A model generated the notes under the pieces. That model saw only the letters and a program-made list of their open reading frames with translations. It did no database searches and had not been told where the DNA came from. Positions 11,210 through 23,790 of a stretch of 64,000 bases of DNA are shown in pieces; position 1 is the stretch's first letter, and each line of letters opens with the position of its first letter. Position numbers and translations under genes: made by a program. Source of the stretch: Floccularia luteovirens (Eukaryota; Basidiomycota; Agaricomycetes; Agaricales; Squamanitaceae); the NCBI GenBank assembly GCA_009739215.1, contig VSJF01000008.1, positions 1,116,001 through 1,180,000 of the forward strand, in the 5' to 3' direction.

Positions 11210-14200
11210 ATGTCTCACACTCGGTCTTCTGATGAACTTTTGCCCTCCGAATCCGTTACACAAACACAACATTACGAACGTTCGCTAGTGCCAGAACATA
11301 TCATAACACCCGAGATTCACTCCGAACTAACTACAAATATCTCAGTCACCCCTCCTGAACATCATATCCTTGTAACAGATGAAACACCAGAATACCAGCC
11401 CGTAACCTCTGTCCCAAATCTCGACGGCAATTTGCTATCCCCCTTATCTACTAATCCGAATGAAGCGCTTGAAGTACATACCAATGTATTATCAGACAAC
11501 GGCCTTGGTCCAGGTATGTTGAATTTAGTATTGGCACCGCAAAACTATAACTGTGGCTCCGGACTAATAACTTTGATGTAGCTGTGGACACTTCAATGGA
11601 TGCGCATATTAACCCTTCTAATGGTGAAGTAAACCCATCAGATGGTCTACAGCAGGATTCAGGAAGTGCTGGGTTGCCTCTTCCATCCGATCAACACTCA
11701 GCCCAAGTAATTCCCCATATCCTCAACCTACCTATTACAAATTCCCAAGGACCCTTGACATTATCCGATATGCTAGGTGATAACGGAGTTACAGACCCAC
11801 TTTCTCCGGAATTGGCCTCTGCAGATATTTCCATTGCATGTAAGCCTCATGTAATCTATCTATACCTATGAATATGTTCTGAATATGCGCGTCTAGCTGA
11901 TGGTAGCTTTGTTGAAACTTCTTCTGGTCCTGCAGCTCGCGAACTTAAGAGACGCTATGATCAACAATATGGTGTTGGTATGTCTGTTCGTTCCCCATAT
12001 GCTATCACAGCATTCGTCAATCAACATGGCAAACAAATGTATCGTGTAAGGTATGATATACATCTGCTTCTGTCAATTTGTTATGATGAATGTTAATGTT
12101 TCTATTTTAGTCACCGAGAACTTTCAGCGCCGGCCGCTTCAGCAGCAGATGTGGAAGATCGTATCGTGCAGGCGAAGACATCTAGCGAGGCTTCAACCTC
12201 TCCTCGAGCAAAGCGCCGCTCAAGAATGAGCATGCACTCATTTCTTCCTCCTGCAATCTTTCCTAAGAATACAAGCACTATCAGTAAAGCTCAGGCTGGT
12301 CCTTCACAGAGTTCGGGTGCCCGGAAACTCAGGAAAACGCGCTCCATTCCCGATATGGTTAACCTGTCAGCTGCTGATACTTCCTCCGCTAGCCAATCCC
12401 ATCAACCTGGCTCTTTTTCTCCAGTAACAGGGAGAGTTCATTCACATAGTGTCACTGCTGCAGACATATCCCGCTTTCCAATGATCAGCTCTCAATACAA
12501 TCCTGTCAGAAATGTGGACTTCTTCAGCGAATTGATGGATTGGTCGTCAACAGTGTCGAATGCTTCTTCAGCCAGCTTTTCGAATCCAGGAGTACAACAT
12601 GGCAATATAACTACTGAGCATAGCCAATCTCGCCCAATTATTGTTCAGCCATTTGGACCTGGTGTTTCATTCGATGCTCCTTCTAGAAAGCCTCCTGCAG
12701 ACTTTCTTCCTACACCCCGTATCCTTCGTGAAATGCAATCGTTCGAATCTGGCCGAACAGCAACACAAGCGGATCAGCAGCCTTTCGAGCTTTCAAATCC
12801 AGATACGCCAACAGAAACAGAGACTCATGAAGTTAGTCTGACGGACATTACGATCAGTCGACCACCTTCCGTCTTTCACCTGCGTGATTCTATAACTCCG
12901 ATCAGGAATCAGTTCCAGGCAGATCCTGTTGAACGAGAACCTACCCCAGATACCTTATCCGCACCATCCCTCGAAACCTCTAGTATCTCTCATTACTCTA
13001 CCGACGTTTTTGATACACTGCAGAACTACCGTGGCCTGCCTTTGCTTGATAAACTGACGGAAGATTCGGAAGAAACTACTGTTATTAAGATGTCAATATC
13101 TGCGGACGATAGTGCCGCGCCACGTGATGACCCACGTTTTGTCATTTGGGGAGAGATACAGGTCGATTGGGATCAGGACGATCAATCAGTTTCTCGGGAG
13201 AGTTTTGATATGTCTCTCCAAGCTCCTAGCCTATCAAAGCGGAGAAACTCTAAAATTCCGAAGACAAAATCTCCAGAAATTCCGAATGTACGCCTTTCCG
13301 TTGCTGCCAATACAGAAAAGGTCCTCATTGCAGCGACTATTGAGCGTTGGATTGCTCAATTGACGAGTGAACTGAAGTATGACGAACTTCTGGACTTCTT
13401 TCTGACTTATCGGACATATGTCAGCGCCGTCGACCTTTGTCATCTGCTAATATGTAGGTTTCATTGGACACTCCAAAAACCTACATCAAATCGTGATGGG
13501 ACGGTTCGGCGTATAGTTCGAGTCAGAACGTTCGTGGCCATCCGATATTGGTTGTTGACCTTTTTCACCGTGGATTTCTTGCCCAATCGAGAATTAAGGC
13601 TTCTCGTTGCAAAATGGCTCAACACTTTAGTGCGAGATCCAATTCTTACGAAATATGCTGATGGATTGGTGGGTTCATTTCTTTTGTTGATCCTGTTAAT
13701 GACTTATAGCACATACAGGGTGTCGTTCGACGTTTGATCAAAATTTGTAGAGAATGTAAACGGACGCATACCAGATTAATAGTACCCCCGAAACCTCGAG
13801 CTCCAACCAAACCCCACGTGCTAGGAGAAAAGTTTGCAGAGGCTACTAGACAAATAGGCACTGAGGATGATGATTCAGATTTGGATCTGGACTTTGTGGT
13901 AGAAGAAACCTTCCCCAATAACGTCAATAGCTCGCCCGATGATCCTGCCAATGCCCATCTTACGAAAGCTCATGTTGGCGCTGGTATATCACCTACACGA
14001 CCTGTATCACTACCACTCTCTTCTTTCAATGTCTTACAACGTACGGAGCACCCAACAGGATCAAGTACTGAAGTGGATTCATCATTCATCCAACCCCCTG
14101 CTACGATACCCATTCATCACAGTGCCCTTTCACGAGCTTTCGTTAAGACTATTGGGCGTCTAGGCAGATGGACAAGGGTGTTGAACCCTCGTGGGATTGG

Positions 14201-16753
14201 ACGACCACCTCTGACACCATGTGCTAACGTTTCTGCATTCGATCTGGATCTGGCCGTATCGCGGGATCTGTTGACGGTAAATGGAGGGGTTGAACATTAT
14301 TTGAAAATGTCTGAGAACTCCACTGCAACGAACTCCCAGAGACAACAATCACTCGTACCCCTGCCAACACAACCAGTACTTCGGCTTCCACGACTTTCCA
14401 CTGCTCCAATATCCCCGACCGCAACTGAGCCCACAACGAATCCACAGACACTAAATGCCACCGAGAGTCACGAAGTGCCTTCTCAAGATGCCACGCAGAC
14501 GGAAGATGTAGCAGATGGCTCGTCTGTTACAGCTGTCTCAACACTTTCAACCAATACCCGTGATTCCGTCTCTCCACCACCTCACCACGACGAAGCAATT
14601 GAACCCCCCACTCCAATATCACCACCTGCCGAGTTAGAACGACCTCCCTCTGCAAATAACCTAACATCAGACGAGGAACCTATCAGCTCTAATGGACGAG
14701 CAGAATCATTTCGCTCATCATCCACAGATTCATTCGGTATTCCTCTGTCAGATAATGGTCCCAACCGCATGTTTCCAAATCCTAATAACCCACAGCGGCA
14801 GCTTGATGTTGTTTCAATTGATGACTTGGACCTGTCTGATGCATCATCCGAAGTTCACGAGAACGAACCAGCAATGCCCCCAGGTCTTTCGCGTAAACCA
14901 CTGAGAAAATTACCAATGCGTCGTGACTTTGAATTTGTCAGGAGATCTCAGACTGTGTCATCGATGGGTATTGTGTCACGAGAGTCCATGGGGTCAGGTC
15001 CCTCAAGCTCCGTCGTTTCTTCAGCGTCTTTCAAAGGTCTTGGTGCAGGCATCGAACAATGGCAGATGAATTTTCTTCTGGATCGGCTTAGCGATGAGGA
15101 AGAAGTTGGAGATATTGAAGCAACCCTTCGCCAACTTGAAGGACAAACCAATCCAGAAAAACAACAGGAGAGGGCCATTAAAGTTGAAGGGTGGGTGCGG
15201 ACGATCCAGGAGAGGATGGCTGGTGGCGATTTCGAGCACGAAGAGCCCCGTTTCCCATATTCTGACGACGAGGATGAGGATGAAGACGATCTTCCTGAAG
15301 TAAGCCCCTCAGATCAACCGCCAGTGAAGGAAGAATCAGCAGAGTCTGTCCACACCCCTATACCCTCTCAGAGCGCCCATTCCATATCATCATCATCCTC
15401 TTCTCCAACCCAACAAGAAAGTCCGTCGCCAGAAGAAATGAACAGCAGACTAGCAACGAATGATGCACCTGACATTCCGCAAGCGTCGCAACCCAACGAA
15501 AATATCGGCGTCTCCTTATCTGTTCCTTCTCTCCCTTTTTCCGTTGCCGCGCCTCCAATGTTCCGGAACCCTGTTTCAATGTCAATGACCATTCCTATAG
15601 TAAAATCTCAATTCGGAAACCCCGAACTTCCGAGCATACACAGGTCGTTCGTCTTAAACTATCGTGCCGAGGCCCTTGCTAAACATTTCTCTATGATTGA
15701 TCGGGAGCTATTTATGAGTGTCAAATTTGAGGAACTAGTTTTGGATGATTGGACGCACTCCCAACCACTCAACGTTCTTGATTGGGCCCAATATCTAAAA
15801 GATAAAGCCCGATGGAAGCTTGATGCAGCTAGCTCTGATAAGGCTAGCGCCCTCGCCGCAGTTCGAGCACGTTTTAATCTCATGTCCAACTTTGTCATCT
15901 CAGAGATTTTCTTGACCCAACCAAGCGAACGACCTCTGGTTGTAGCCAAATTCATACGTGTGGCTTGGGTGAGTGACTCTTTTGTCAAAATTTTTAAATT
16001 TCCTGACTCCTCCATTAGAAAGCATATGCCTTGAGTAATTTCCACACCTTGACTGCGATCATTACAGCTCTCCAAAGTGACTGGGTGAATAACGCTATGC
16101 GTCGATCAGCTTGGAATCGCGTCGGGTCTTTCGAGACGCGTGTACTCCAAAGCCTAAAACAGTTTACTGCGAATGCTGAAGACTTTAAATTCATGCGATT
16201 GGCAGTTAATGCAATCAATGACGCAAAGCCGATCGAAACTGCTTCACACACGATTTCAATTATAAGCAGCACGGAGCAATCAAGTAAAGCCAAGGCAGGA
16301 ACGGACAAGCCTCCTGTTCCTTTAGCGTGTATACCGTTCATCGGTGGGTTTCAGAAATATGCTGGTTAAAATTATCATTTCTAATTTGGAAAAACGCCAG
16401 GCATCTACCTTTCTCAGCTGCACAGATTCAGCAAGCTCCCTGATCTGATCGATCCTACAGCTCCTAATGAAGCTGTTTGGATAGACCCTATAACTGCTAA
16501 CTTCGATCCGCCATCCCACCCTGAAGTTTTCTCTTCTCTAGCCCCTCTTCCAGCATCAATGCATCTGGAACCCCTCATCAACGTACATAAACAACGCAAA
16601 ATTGCAGCAGTCATTAAGTCACTAGTTGCTGGACAGCATCTTGCAAGTCGAGTCAAATTTGATATCGACAGGCGTCTGTTCCAGAAATGTCTTCGTCTTC
16701 GTGGAATGGACACGGATATGCTCCAGCGAGCTCTTGCTATGTACCCTGATTAA
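11210..16753 (+). CDS. Ras-family guanine nucleotide exchange factor (RasGEF N + CDC25 domains)
   Basis: Large GEF for a Ras-like GTPase, comparable in layout to Cdc25/Lte1/Bud5-type proteins. Start ATG 11210 gives MSHTRSSDELLPSESVTQTQ, and a long Ser/Thr/Pro-rich N-terminus follows, with basic patches (RAKRRSRMSMHS, RKLRKTRSIPDM). A RasGEF-N domain spans about 13310-13750 (IERWIAQLTSELKYDELLDF, FLTYRTYV, FVAIRYWLLTFF). A second disordered block (13740-15600) contains an acidic run DDEDEDEDDLPEV. The catalytic domain begins LNYRAEALAKHFSMIDRELF, continues WTHSQPLNVLDWAQYL and VVAKFIRVAWKAYALSNFHT, then LACIPFIGGIYLSQLHRFSK. It stops at TAA 16751-16753. About seven introns. No RAS or SH3 domain was seen. 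Confidence 0.88.
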
Positions 16754-16962
16754 TAACCTCAGTTATTTGCGTTAATGCCTCCTGTTATGACCTGGCCTGT
16801 TATGTTTTTAAGTGAATTTGCATATAGAGAATCCCATTTGTCGAATTAGGTGTTACATGTAGATTTCTTTTCTCCTTGGTAAATGTGATCTATCAAAAGA
16901 AGAAAAAATACATTCTTGACGGAAGATAACTGCTTGTTTTGTACACTACACGCTAACTATCA

Positions 16963-18195
16963 TCAATGAGTTTGTTTGATATCATAACCTCCCTATTGCA
17001 GCCTCAGGTCAGACATATACTGAAGAATATACAAGAAAAACTGACCTGGTCAGTCTCCACGAAGTCCCACTTAGTGACAGCTAGATCTGGAGTTTAACAC
17101 ACAGAAAAAAAGCTAAACAGAACACGTACACGCCAGTTTCGCCAAGTCCCTTTTCCAAATTTCTTCGCCAGCCAAATCTTCTGTAACTAGCTCGCCCTCT
17201 GCAAAAGAGTCAGTTTGTTCAAGAATGAGAAGCTGCTGATTCATTTTGATTCACCTTGATATCCATACCCTACGAATGCAACTAACGTGGGATGAAACTC
17301 TGCCTCGATAGGAAGCCCTTGCCTATAATTGGCATCGTTAACTTTGTCATTTATTTTCGATTAACAGATGCATACCCGATACCTTCCCAGTGAAACGCTG
17401 GCTCGAAGACTATAAAGTCATGACGATCCGCTACTGTGCCTGAAATGAAGCGTCACGGTTGGGTGTCCAACAGCCCAAATATACTATCCCCACCTATACT
17501 AAAATCTTGTCGTACACCACTCACATTCCTGCCTTTGATAAGGTTTCCCATCCTAGGGCTAGGGATAACTTTTCCCCACACAGGGATTTCATCAACCCCC
17601 TTTTCGAAGTTTACGTGTGATCCTGACTATATTTCAAAAAATGGATGCGCGATGTATTGAGTTAATATGATCTACAAAATGGATTAGGGAACATACAGGT
17701 AATTCGACGAAGGTTGATGCCCTAACTATGTTTTCCGAGTCCTGCAAGTCTCTTTAGTCAGATGGAGACATGACGTTTTTTTTTTTCAACGTACGGTTTC
17801 ACATTGTGCAATTCCAGCGCGACCTGAGAAGTTCAAGGTTACGCTACCACCTGTCACGACTATATGTGGGTGCGGTTGAGAGGAACTATATTGTGATACG
17901 CACTCCCAGGTCGTGCTTCTATGACCTTCCTTTAAAGTACTGCATTGTCAGCTTTGGATAGATCGTTGAATGGAAGAACTCTTCACCATGCAACATAGTT
18001 CTGCTCTAAAGTGAGGTCTCCTTTGATAAATTTATCGAAACATAACAACAAACTCTGGTGCTGTGGGAACTAAGGGTTAAAACATATAATTTTCATTAAA
18101 CAGATAACAAATACTCTTGAAAAGTTGCGCCAGCCAATTGTCAATGTTTTTGGAGCATTTCGTTGTGGAGGGTGCACATGATGCTGGTGATGCAT
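16963..18195 (-). CDS. unknown family (family T), copy 1
   Basis: Member of an unrecognised about 220-residue family with copies also at 23791, 25258 and 28506. Start ATG 18193-18195 (MHHQHHVHPPQRNAPKTLTI). Matching blocks in order: LLLCFDKFIKGDLTLEQNYV, KVIEARPG, GGSVTLNFSGRAGIAQCET, DSENIVRASTFVELP, NVSGVRQDFSIG, FIVFEPAFHWEGIG, AEFHPTLVAFVGYGYQ, ELVTEDLAGEEIWKRDLAKL, TKWDFVETDQ and GGYDIKQTH, stopping at TGA 16963-16965. The ten introns sit at the same places and phases as in the other copies. No signal peptide or membrane segment. The most diverged N-terminus of the four (His/Pro-rich). Convergent with the RasGEF. Function unknown. Confidence 0.65.
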
Positions 18196-18242
18196 AGCTG
18201 AGGTAACGATTTTAGGCAGCTCTTTGGAAGTGGGTCCCTTGG

Positions 18243-18249
18243 TTTTATA
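18243..18249 (-). promoter_or_regulatory. TATA box of family T copy 1
   Basis: TATAAAA on the minus strand, about 48 bases upstream of the copy 1 start codon. Equivalent boxes precede the other three copies. Confidence 0.45.
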
Positions 18250-18762
18250 GGTGTTTGAAGCGCTGGTCCGTTTGACAGTTAGTCAGGTGGAGACTAGGGC
18301 TTGATAGGAGGTAAAACTTGTTACCTGTATGCACACTACCTCGAATAGGAACATATGCTGCATGTTGAAAGATGATGTGGTTATTGATGAGATACTTCGG
18401 GGATCCTGTTCTTGGGCGTCAACCATGTTAGTGAACTTACCATGAAGTCCTTCATGATTGTTGTCATGCTACTCCTCTTCTGCTGTCGTTGCCGCTCCCC
18501 AGGCAATTTTTTGATATACATCTAATTTTAATTATTTATCTTTCAAATTTCAGGAGATGATACTAGATAGGTTCAATGTATTGGCAACACGTGACCTTGT
18601 TTAGTCGGAGTCATTCAATACTTCCCACAAACCAAGAATGGCAAGAAAACAACCCGAAAAGGACTTTCACTTGAACCATGTCAGCCACTGATTGGTATAA
18701 AGCTTCACTTTTCTGTGTGAAGCACATCTTTTCTTTCTACCTTCTACTATTTACCTTTTATA
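18250..18762. other. intergenic between divergent genes
   Basis: Shared upstream region of family T copy 1 (-) and the kinase (+). A pyrimidine-rich tract (CTTTTCTTTCTACCTTCTAC) lies just before the kinase ATG, and ATTGGTATAAAGC near 18691 may be its TATA region. No gene seen. Confidence 0.4.
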
Positions 18763-21700
18763 ATGTCGTCCTCGTCGCAAATGGCGAGGTCGCCATCTCT
18801 AATGCTTCCATCAACTTCTAATGCAACTGTCAGAGCTTCTCCATCATCGATTACATCCAGAGTCCAATCTGAGAGCACTCACGGTTCACCCCAAACGAGG
18901 TTTCGCGGTCAATCTGATGGCGCACTGCTTGCATTGCCAGCCTCGTCCAGTCACCCATTGAGCAGAGTGAACCAATCACCATCAACATCGTCTCCACAAA
19001 CTTCTTCCGTGTCCGGATTTTCGGGCGATGCTCTCAAATCGTCATTTCGGGAGCGGTCTCGATCATCTAATCGGCTGTACAACTTCCCATGGAATAAAAA
19101 TCCGGAATCTTCTGTTTCACCAGGTGCGCCGTCGAGTTTGTGGAATAAAGACCAACATGTTCCTCGACCCTGGAAGAAGAACGATAAGCATACCCCAATA
19201 CCAGACGAGCAAGAAGAGAGTTTTGAAGCTACGCGTTTGGTAAGGTTGTACCATAAAACCGAATAATGCCGAGTTGACTCTACTCTTCTAGTGTGTCGCT
19301 GAGGCTACTGTTTCGATCTTGGGTCAAGCTCAAATGGTAGCAAGAGTTGGTTTATTAGCTGGTCTTAAAATTTGTCAATATGCTCCTGTCCCCGGTTTGA
19401 GGCCAGTAGCTCTGACCTTGATGAAAATCTGGGATTCAGTTCAGATGGTGGATGTACGTTCCAGGCTTCTAGTTATTTCTTATTACTACTACTTCATTCT
19501 TCCCACTGCAGACAAACCGACTAGCATTTCTTCGGCTGACACAAAGATGTGCTAATATTCTGTTGTCCATCCGCCGGGAGATAGAAGATGCTGGCATTTT
19601 CGTTCAGGATGAACTTGCATTGCCTGTTGCAACTCTGGATAGGTGGGTGTTTAAACGATATTGTGGTACGAGTCCTACGCTGATCGCCAAGCAAGTGTCT
19701 ATGAACATATAAACAACCTTATGGAAAAGGAAGCTCGGAGCCCTTTTCTCAAGAGGTACCTCAAGAGAAGGGATACCGCATCTCAAATTTCTGATTGTGG
19801 GGACGAGTTGCTGGAAACTTTACGAATTTTTGGCGTAAGAGTTAATTATGGCTCGCAAATCTTCCAACCGACCTTTTCACAGCTTTCAGTACAGATTAGA
19901 ACACTGAAAACTATTCAAGCTGGCCAGACTTCGATGCAAGACAACCAAAAAATAATCCTTGAGACCATCAATCAACACCGAATAAAATACAAAGTTGCAG
20001 GTATAGCTCAGGAGCAGATCAATCCAGGTCTTCCTCCATCATCTCCTCACGGCATGCTGTCTGTTGTCGCCTCGTCCACTAGTATAACAAAAGAAGTTAT
20101 ATCAACACCTCCTGTATTACCAACGATCAAACAAATCCACTCGTTGGAAGATCAAGAAGATACTAGGGCTGATATGGATGATTTACGGTCTTTAATCAGA
20201 ACTGCACTACAGACGGGCAGTGATTCTGACATAGTAGCATTCTTACAAGTACCAAGGGAGGAATTTCCAGAGGCTATTAAATCGCTTCAGCGGGCGATGG
20301 AAAGCGGAAAGGAATGCTGTGATGTCGGGGAAGATTGCATTGATGGGGTTGAAATCAAGGACCCATTACACAGGGAATTCATGGAGAGCGGCATAGATGC
20401 TCTCAGGCGCTTGAGCAAAGGTGCGGAGAGAAACCTACCTAGCTGGACCATAACAAAGTAAATTCTACAAATCGCCATTGTTCACATTATGATGCTCATG
20501 ATATAACATGTATAGGTATGAGGTTGATTTGGAACAGAAAATAGGCGTTGGTTTTTTCTCGGACGTGTACAAAGGCACTTGGAAGGGTCGCACGGTTGCC
20601 ATAAAGTTGCTTACTGACGCAACCCCGCATAAGCTGTTTATCCGAGAAATGGGCATCTGGAAAACCTTGCAGCATCCCAATGTGCTTGAACTTTTCGGTG
20701 GGAGTAGTACGACCGGAGACCCTCCATGGTTCTTTGTCAGTCCATATGAAAAAAACGGGAGCTTGGTGGAATATCTCAGGCGAATCTCCCTACAAGAAGA
20801 CAAGATTGGGCTTGGATTTTCTGTAACAACACCCCGACTGCCATCTTCCCGGAGCAGTGACAGCTTTAGAAAGGATTCACGAAGAGTGTTGGACTTCAAT
20901 GACATGCTTCGTTTCATGCAAGAAATCTCGCAAGGCATGGAGTACTTGCATAGCAGGGGTATATTACATGGTGATCTGAAGGTAAATCTTTCGTTAGTCG
21001 TGTCGGAAATGGTTGAACAATCACCCTAGGCTTCAAATGTCCTTGTCGACAACGATTTGCGCTGTGTGATGTCTGATTTTGGGTTGAGTGAGATGAAATC
21101 GGAAGCCTACAGAATCAGTGGTTTGCCGGCTCCAGGTAAGCGGGTCCATATGTTTATGGTTAAATATTTCATTGATATTCTACTATAAAGGTGGTGCACT
21201 TCGTTGGCAAGCTCCGGAGCTTATGGCCGGAATAAGTCAACTAACACCTGCTATTGATGTGTACGCATATGCAATAACCTGCATCGAAATCATGACAATG
21301 GGCCAACTGCCATGGGCAATGATGGATGATAATGCCGTCAGATATTTTGTTCTAAGTAAGCAAATTCTTAACCTTGGAAGCTCACCTCCTGGAGCTTCTA
21401 TTTGCAGAGGAGAACAACCGCCCACCTATTCCCGAATCTTTTCGAGCTTCTCCTGTTCAAGGACTTTTGGAACTATGCTGGCATCTTGATATGTCCATGA
21501 GACCGTCTTTCAACGAGATTGTCGGTGAATTGAGACACATGCGCCGTAGCAGCCTTATTCAAATGACGGACGAAAAGTCACCTGCGTGGACACGCTCTCC
21601 TATGATACCAGAGTTACCAGAGACTGACGATAACAAGCAAATAGTATCTCCTGACTTGTGTCCAGCAACTTCGCCGCATAGCTGTGAGTTCATAATCTAA

Positions 21701-23037
21701 TCCTGGATATCATAATATTCATACACCTACAGCTCCGGCATTTGTCCGTCGCTCCGTTGGTTCGTCTGTGAGGGAGTCCTTCCGTAAATGGAACTTTCCT
21801 CAAACCTCACCCACATCCACAAATATGCCCCAATCGGAAGAGACCCTGCCGACTGACTGTACACAAAGCTCAGAACCAGTGCTATATGTGCCTTCTGATC
21901 CGCCTAGCAGTGCTTCCTCGATGTACACAGATACCGCGTACTCCACAGATAATGGGTCTTGTGTGCATGAATCCTGTACGTCACTACCCCCGCCTGACGG
22001 AAAAGTATCGGAAGCAAAAAATGAGCGAAGATATCGTATTCTGCTAGCCCATGAATATCACCCCTCTTGTAAGTCATCGCCAAGACTTTTCGTGTAGCGA
22101 AAAACTGAAAGCATGTTTAGTAACAGTGCCTTTATGGGAACCCTTTCCGGTACAGCTTGGAGATGTAGGATACCTGTCGAAACCGAAAGGAACTTTTGTG
22201 AAATTATTCAATGCATTCATACCATGGAAGTCGTCAGGAACTGTTACGAAAGGAATGCCCTCCATTGCAGGATATGGCTTCATTGCCAGAGGTTATCAAC
22301 GCCAGGACAAGAGAAATGCCGCACAAAGGGGTTTCGACGCATTTGCGGGGCTCCTAACATTCCGAACCCGGAAAGAGGTTCCTATTGCGTAAGCTTGTAC
22401 TCTGTGGTACCATGTATAGTCATAACAGACATTTTTTCATACCAGGCGACGCTATTCATTTCCTCTAAGGGCAGGACATAAGTCTGCATATATGTGTACT
22501 GAGACCACAGAATATCAGTACATGAAGAAACTAGATGCACCGAAAGCTTGGTTCAAAGCCAATGTGGATTCAATAATGGAGCATTATGGTGCTGAACACA
22601 GTCTACATAAGGAAGATCTGATCCTCGGTAAGTGTTTCCGTATCTACCCTGAATTAGACCACTTCAATTGGTGCTCACCCTTCAAATAGTTATAGGCGCT
22701 TTACAAGCATCCCACTACGCTCTTTTTGTTAACCATAACCATCCAGACGGGCAGGTAAGCAGATATTAGTTATGCGTATGTATATTCCTGATACTCACTC
22801 GGTATGCTTAGGTACATTTCAATGTTTTTGCTCACCCAAAGAAGGGTCAGCCCTGGGGCACCTTTACCACTGATTCCAAGGTGCCCACTGAACGTGATGG
22901 ACCATGCTATAATGAACCTTGTAACCGGAAAAGTCGACTCTGCAAGCAAGATTTCGTTGCATGATGGACCTATCAATACACTGCTTCTTGCGCGGCTCCG
23001 TTTCAAACCGGATGTGGCTGAGCCGACGTCGTTATAA
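18763..23037 (+). CDS. TKL-type protein kinase with N-terminal helical domain and family-specific C-terminal domain; frame break near the end
   Basis: Start ATG 18763 (MSSSSQMARSPSLMLPSTSN), then a Ser-rich disordered region. A helical domain follows (ILGQAQMVARVGLLAGLKIC, LTQRCANILLSIRREIEDAG, ERSPFL-like ARSPFLKRYLKRRD), resembling the MLKL/HeLo-like bundles paired with such kinases. Kinase domain 20515-21540: glycine loop IGVGFFSDVYKGTW, VAIKL, catalytic loop HGDLKASNVLV (HGD replaces HRD), SDFGLSE, and LRWQAPELM. The C-terminal domain runs from about 22115 (VPLWEPFPVQLGDVGYLSKP; GYQRQDKRNAAQRGFDAFAG; DAPKAWFKANVDSIMEHYGA; ASHYALFVNHNHPDGQVHF). The family ending TGKVDSASKISLHDG to LRFKPDVAEPTSL is in the +1 frame after CCTT at 22917-22920. 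As written, translation stops at TGA 22962-22964; the family-frame stop is 23035-23037. Confidence 0.82.
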
Positions 23038-23790
23038 TTCCGTTCTTCAACGAGTTTTAACTTCAAACCACTCACCATTGCTCTATTTTATGACATTAAT
23101 TATGAAACTACAACAGCCGCAGCCTCTTATCTATCACAGTAGCCTCTTGATACACATACAGACATAACTAGATTTCTATTCTATTATCACTCTCCTTAGC
23201 TTCCATTCTATACCCTGTTGGAGAAAAACCCACCTCGCTATATAAACAAACAATGACATCTATCATATGCATTACATTTGATGTACACATCGGCGATTAA
23301 TGTTGCAAACAGGAGAAATTTGGCGCCAGTGTAGCTTGAACGCGAAAGCCCATCTGCATCAAATCAATCAACAATGAATAGAATAGGAGTTCAAAAGATT
23401 GATAACATACACATTTACTTAGTGATATAATCATCAACACCCAAACTCATCTTATACCTAGTAAACAAACATTGCAGGTGTCTTCATTGGAGTAAATGAC
23501 ACCTCAAATTTCTAAGGTATAGGTATAGGAGGTTCTATCTAAGAGCAGTCTTCGGATCTCTGATACCACTGATCTCCTTGTTGCATTCTTAATCGTGGTT
23601 TTGGTCAAGACACAGATGTCCATTACTATTGATAGACTAATGCCTGCCAGTATCATCTTGCCGGACTTGTAATTCTAGAGCGCTAAAGCACGGACGTTAA
23701 CACAGGGGTTTGCTGGCTCTATAAAAATCAATCCAACCTTCGTTAGGTCTGCTTTCATATCTCGCTCCCTCAGTGAACAGTGAAATCAGG
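23038..23790. other. intergenic, nothing recognised
   Basis: AT-rich spacer after the kinase gene, holding no recognised gene. The last 70 bases carry the TATA box of family T copy 2. Confidence 0.5.
23720..23727 (+). promoter_or_regulatory. TATA box of family T copy 2
   Basis: TATAAAAA about 70 bases upstream of ATG 23791, matching the spacing of boxes before the sister copies. Confidence 0.5.
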
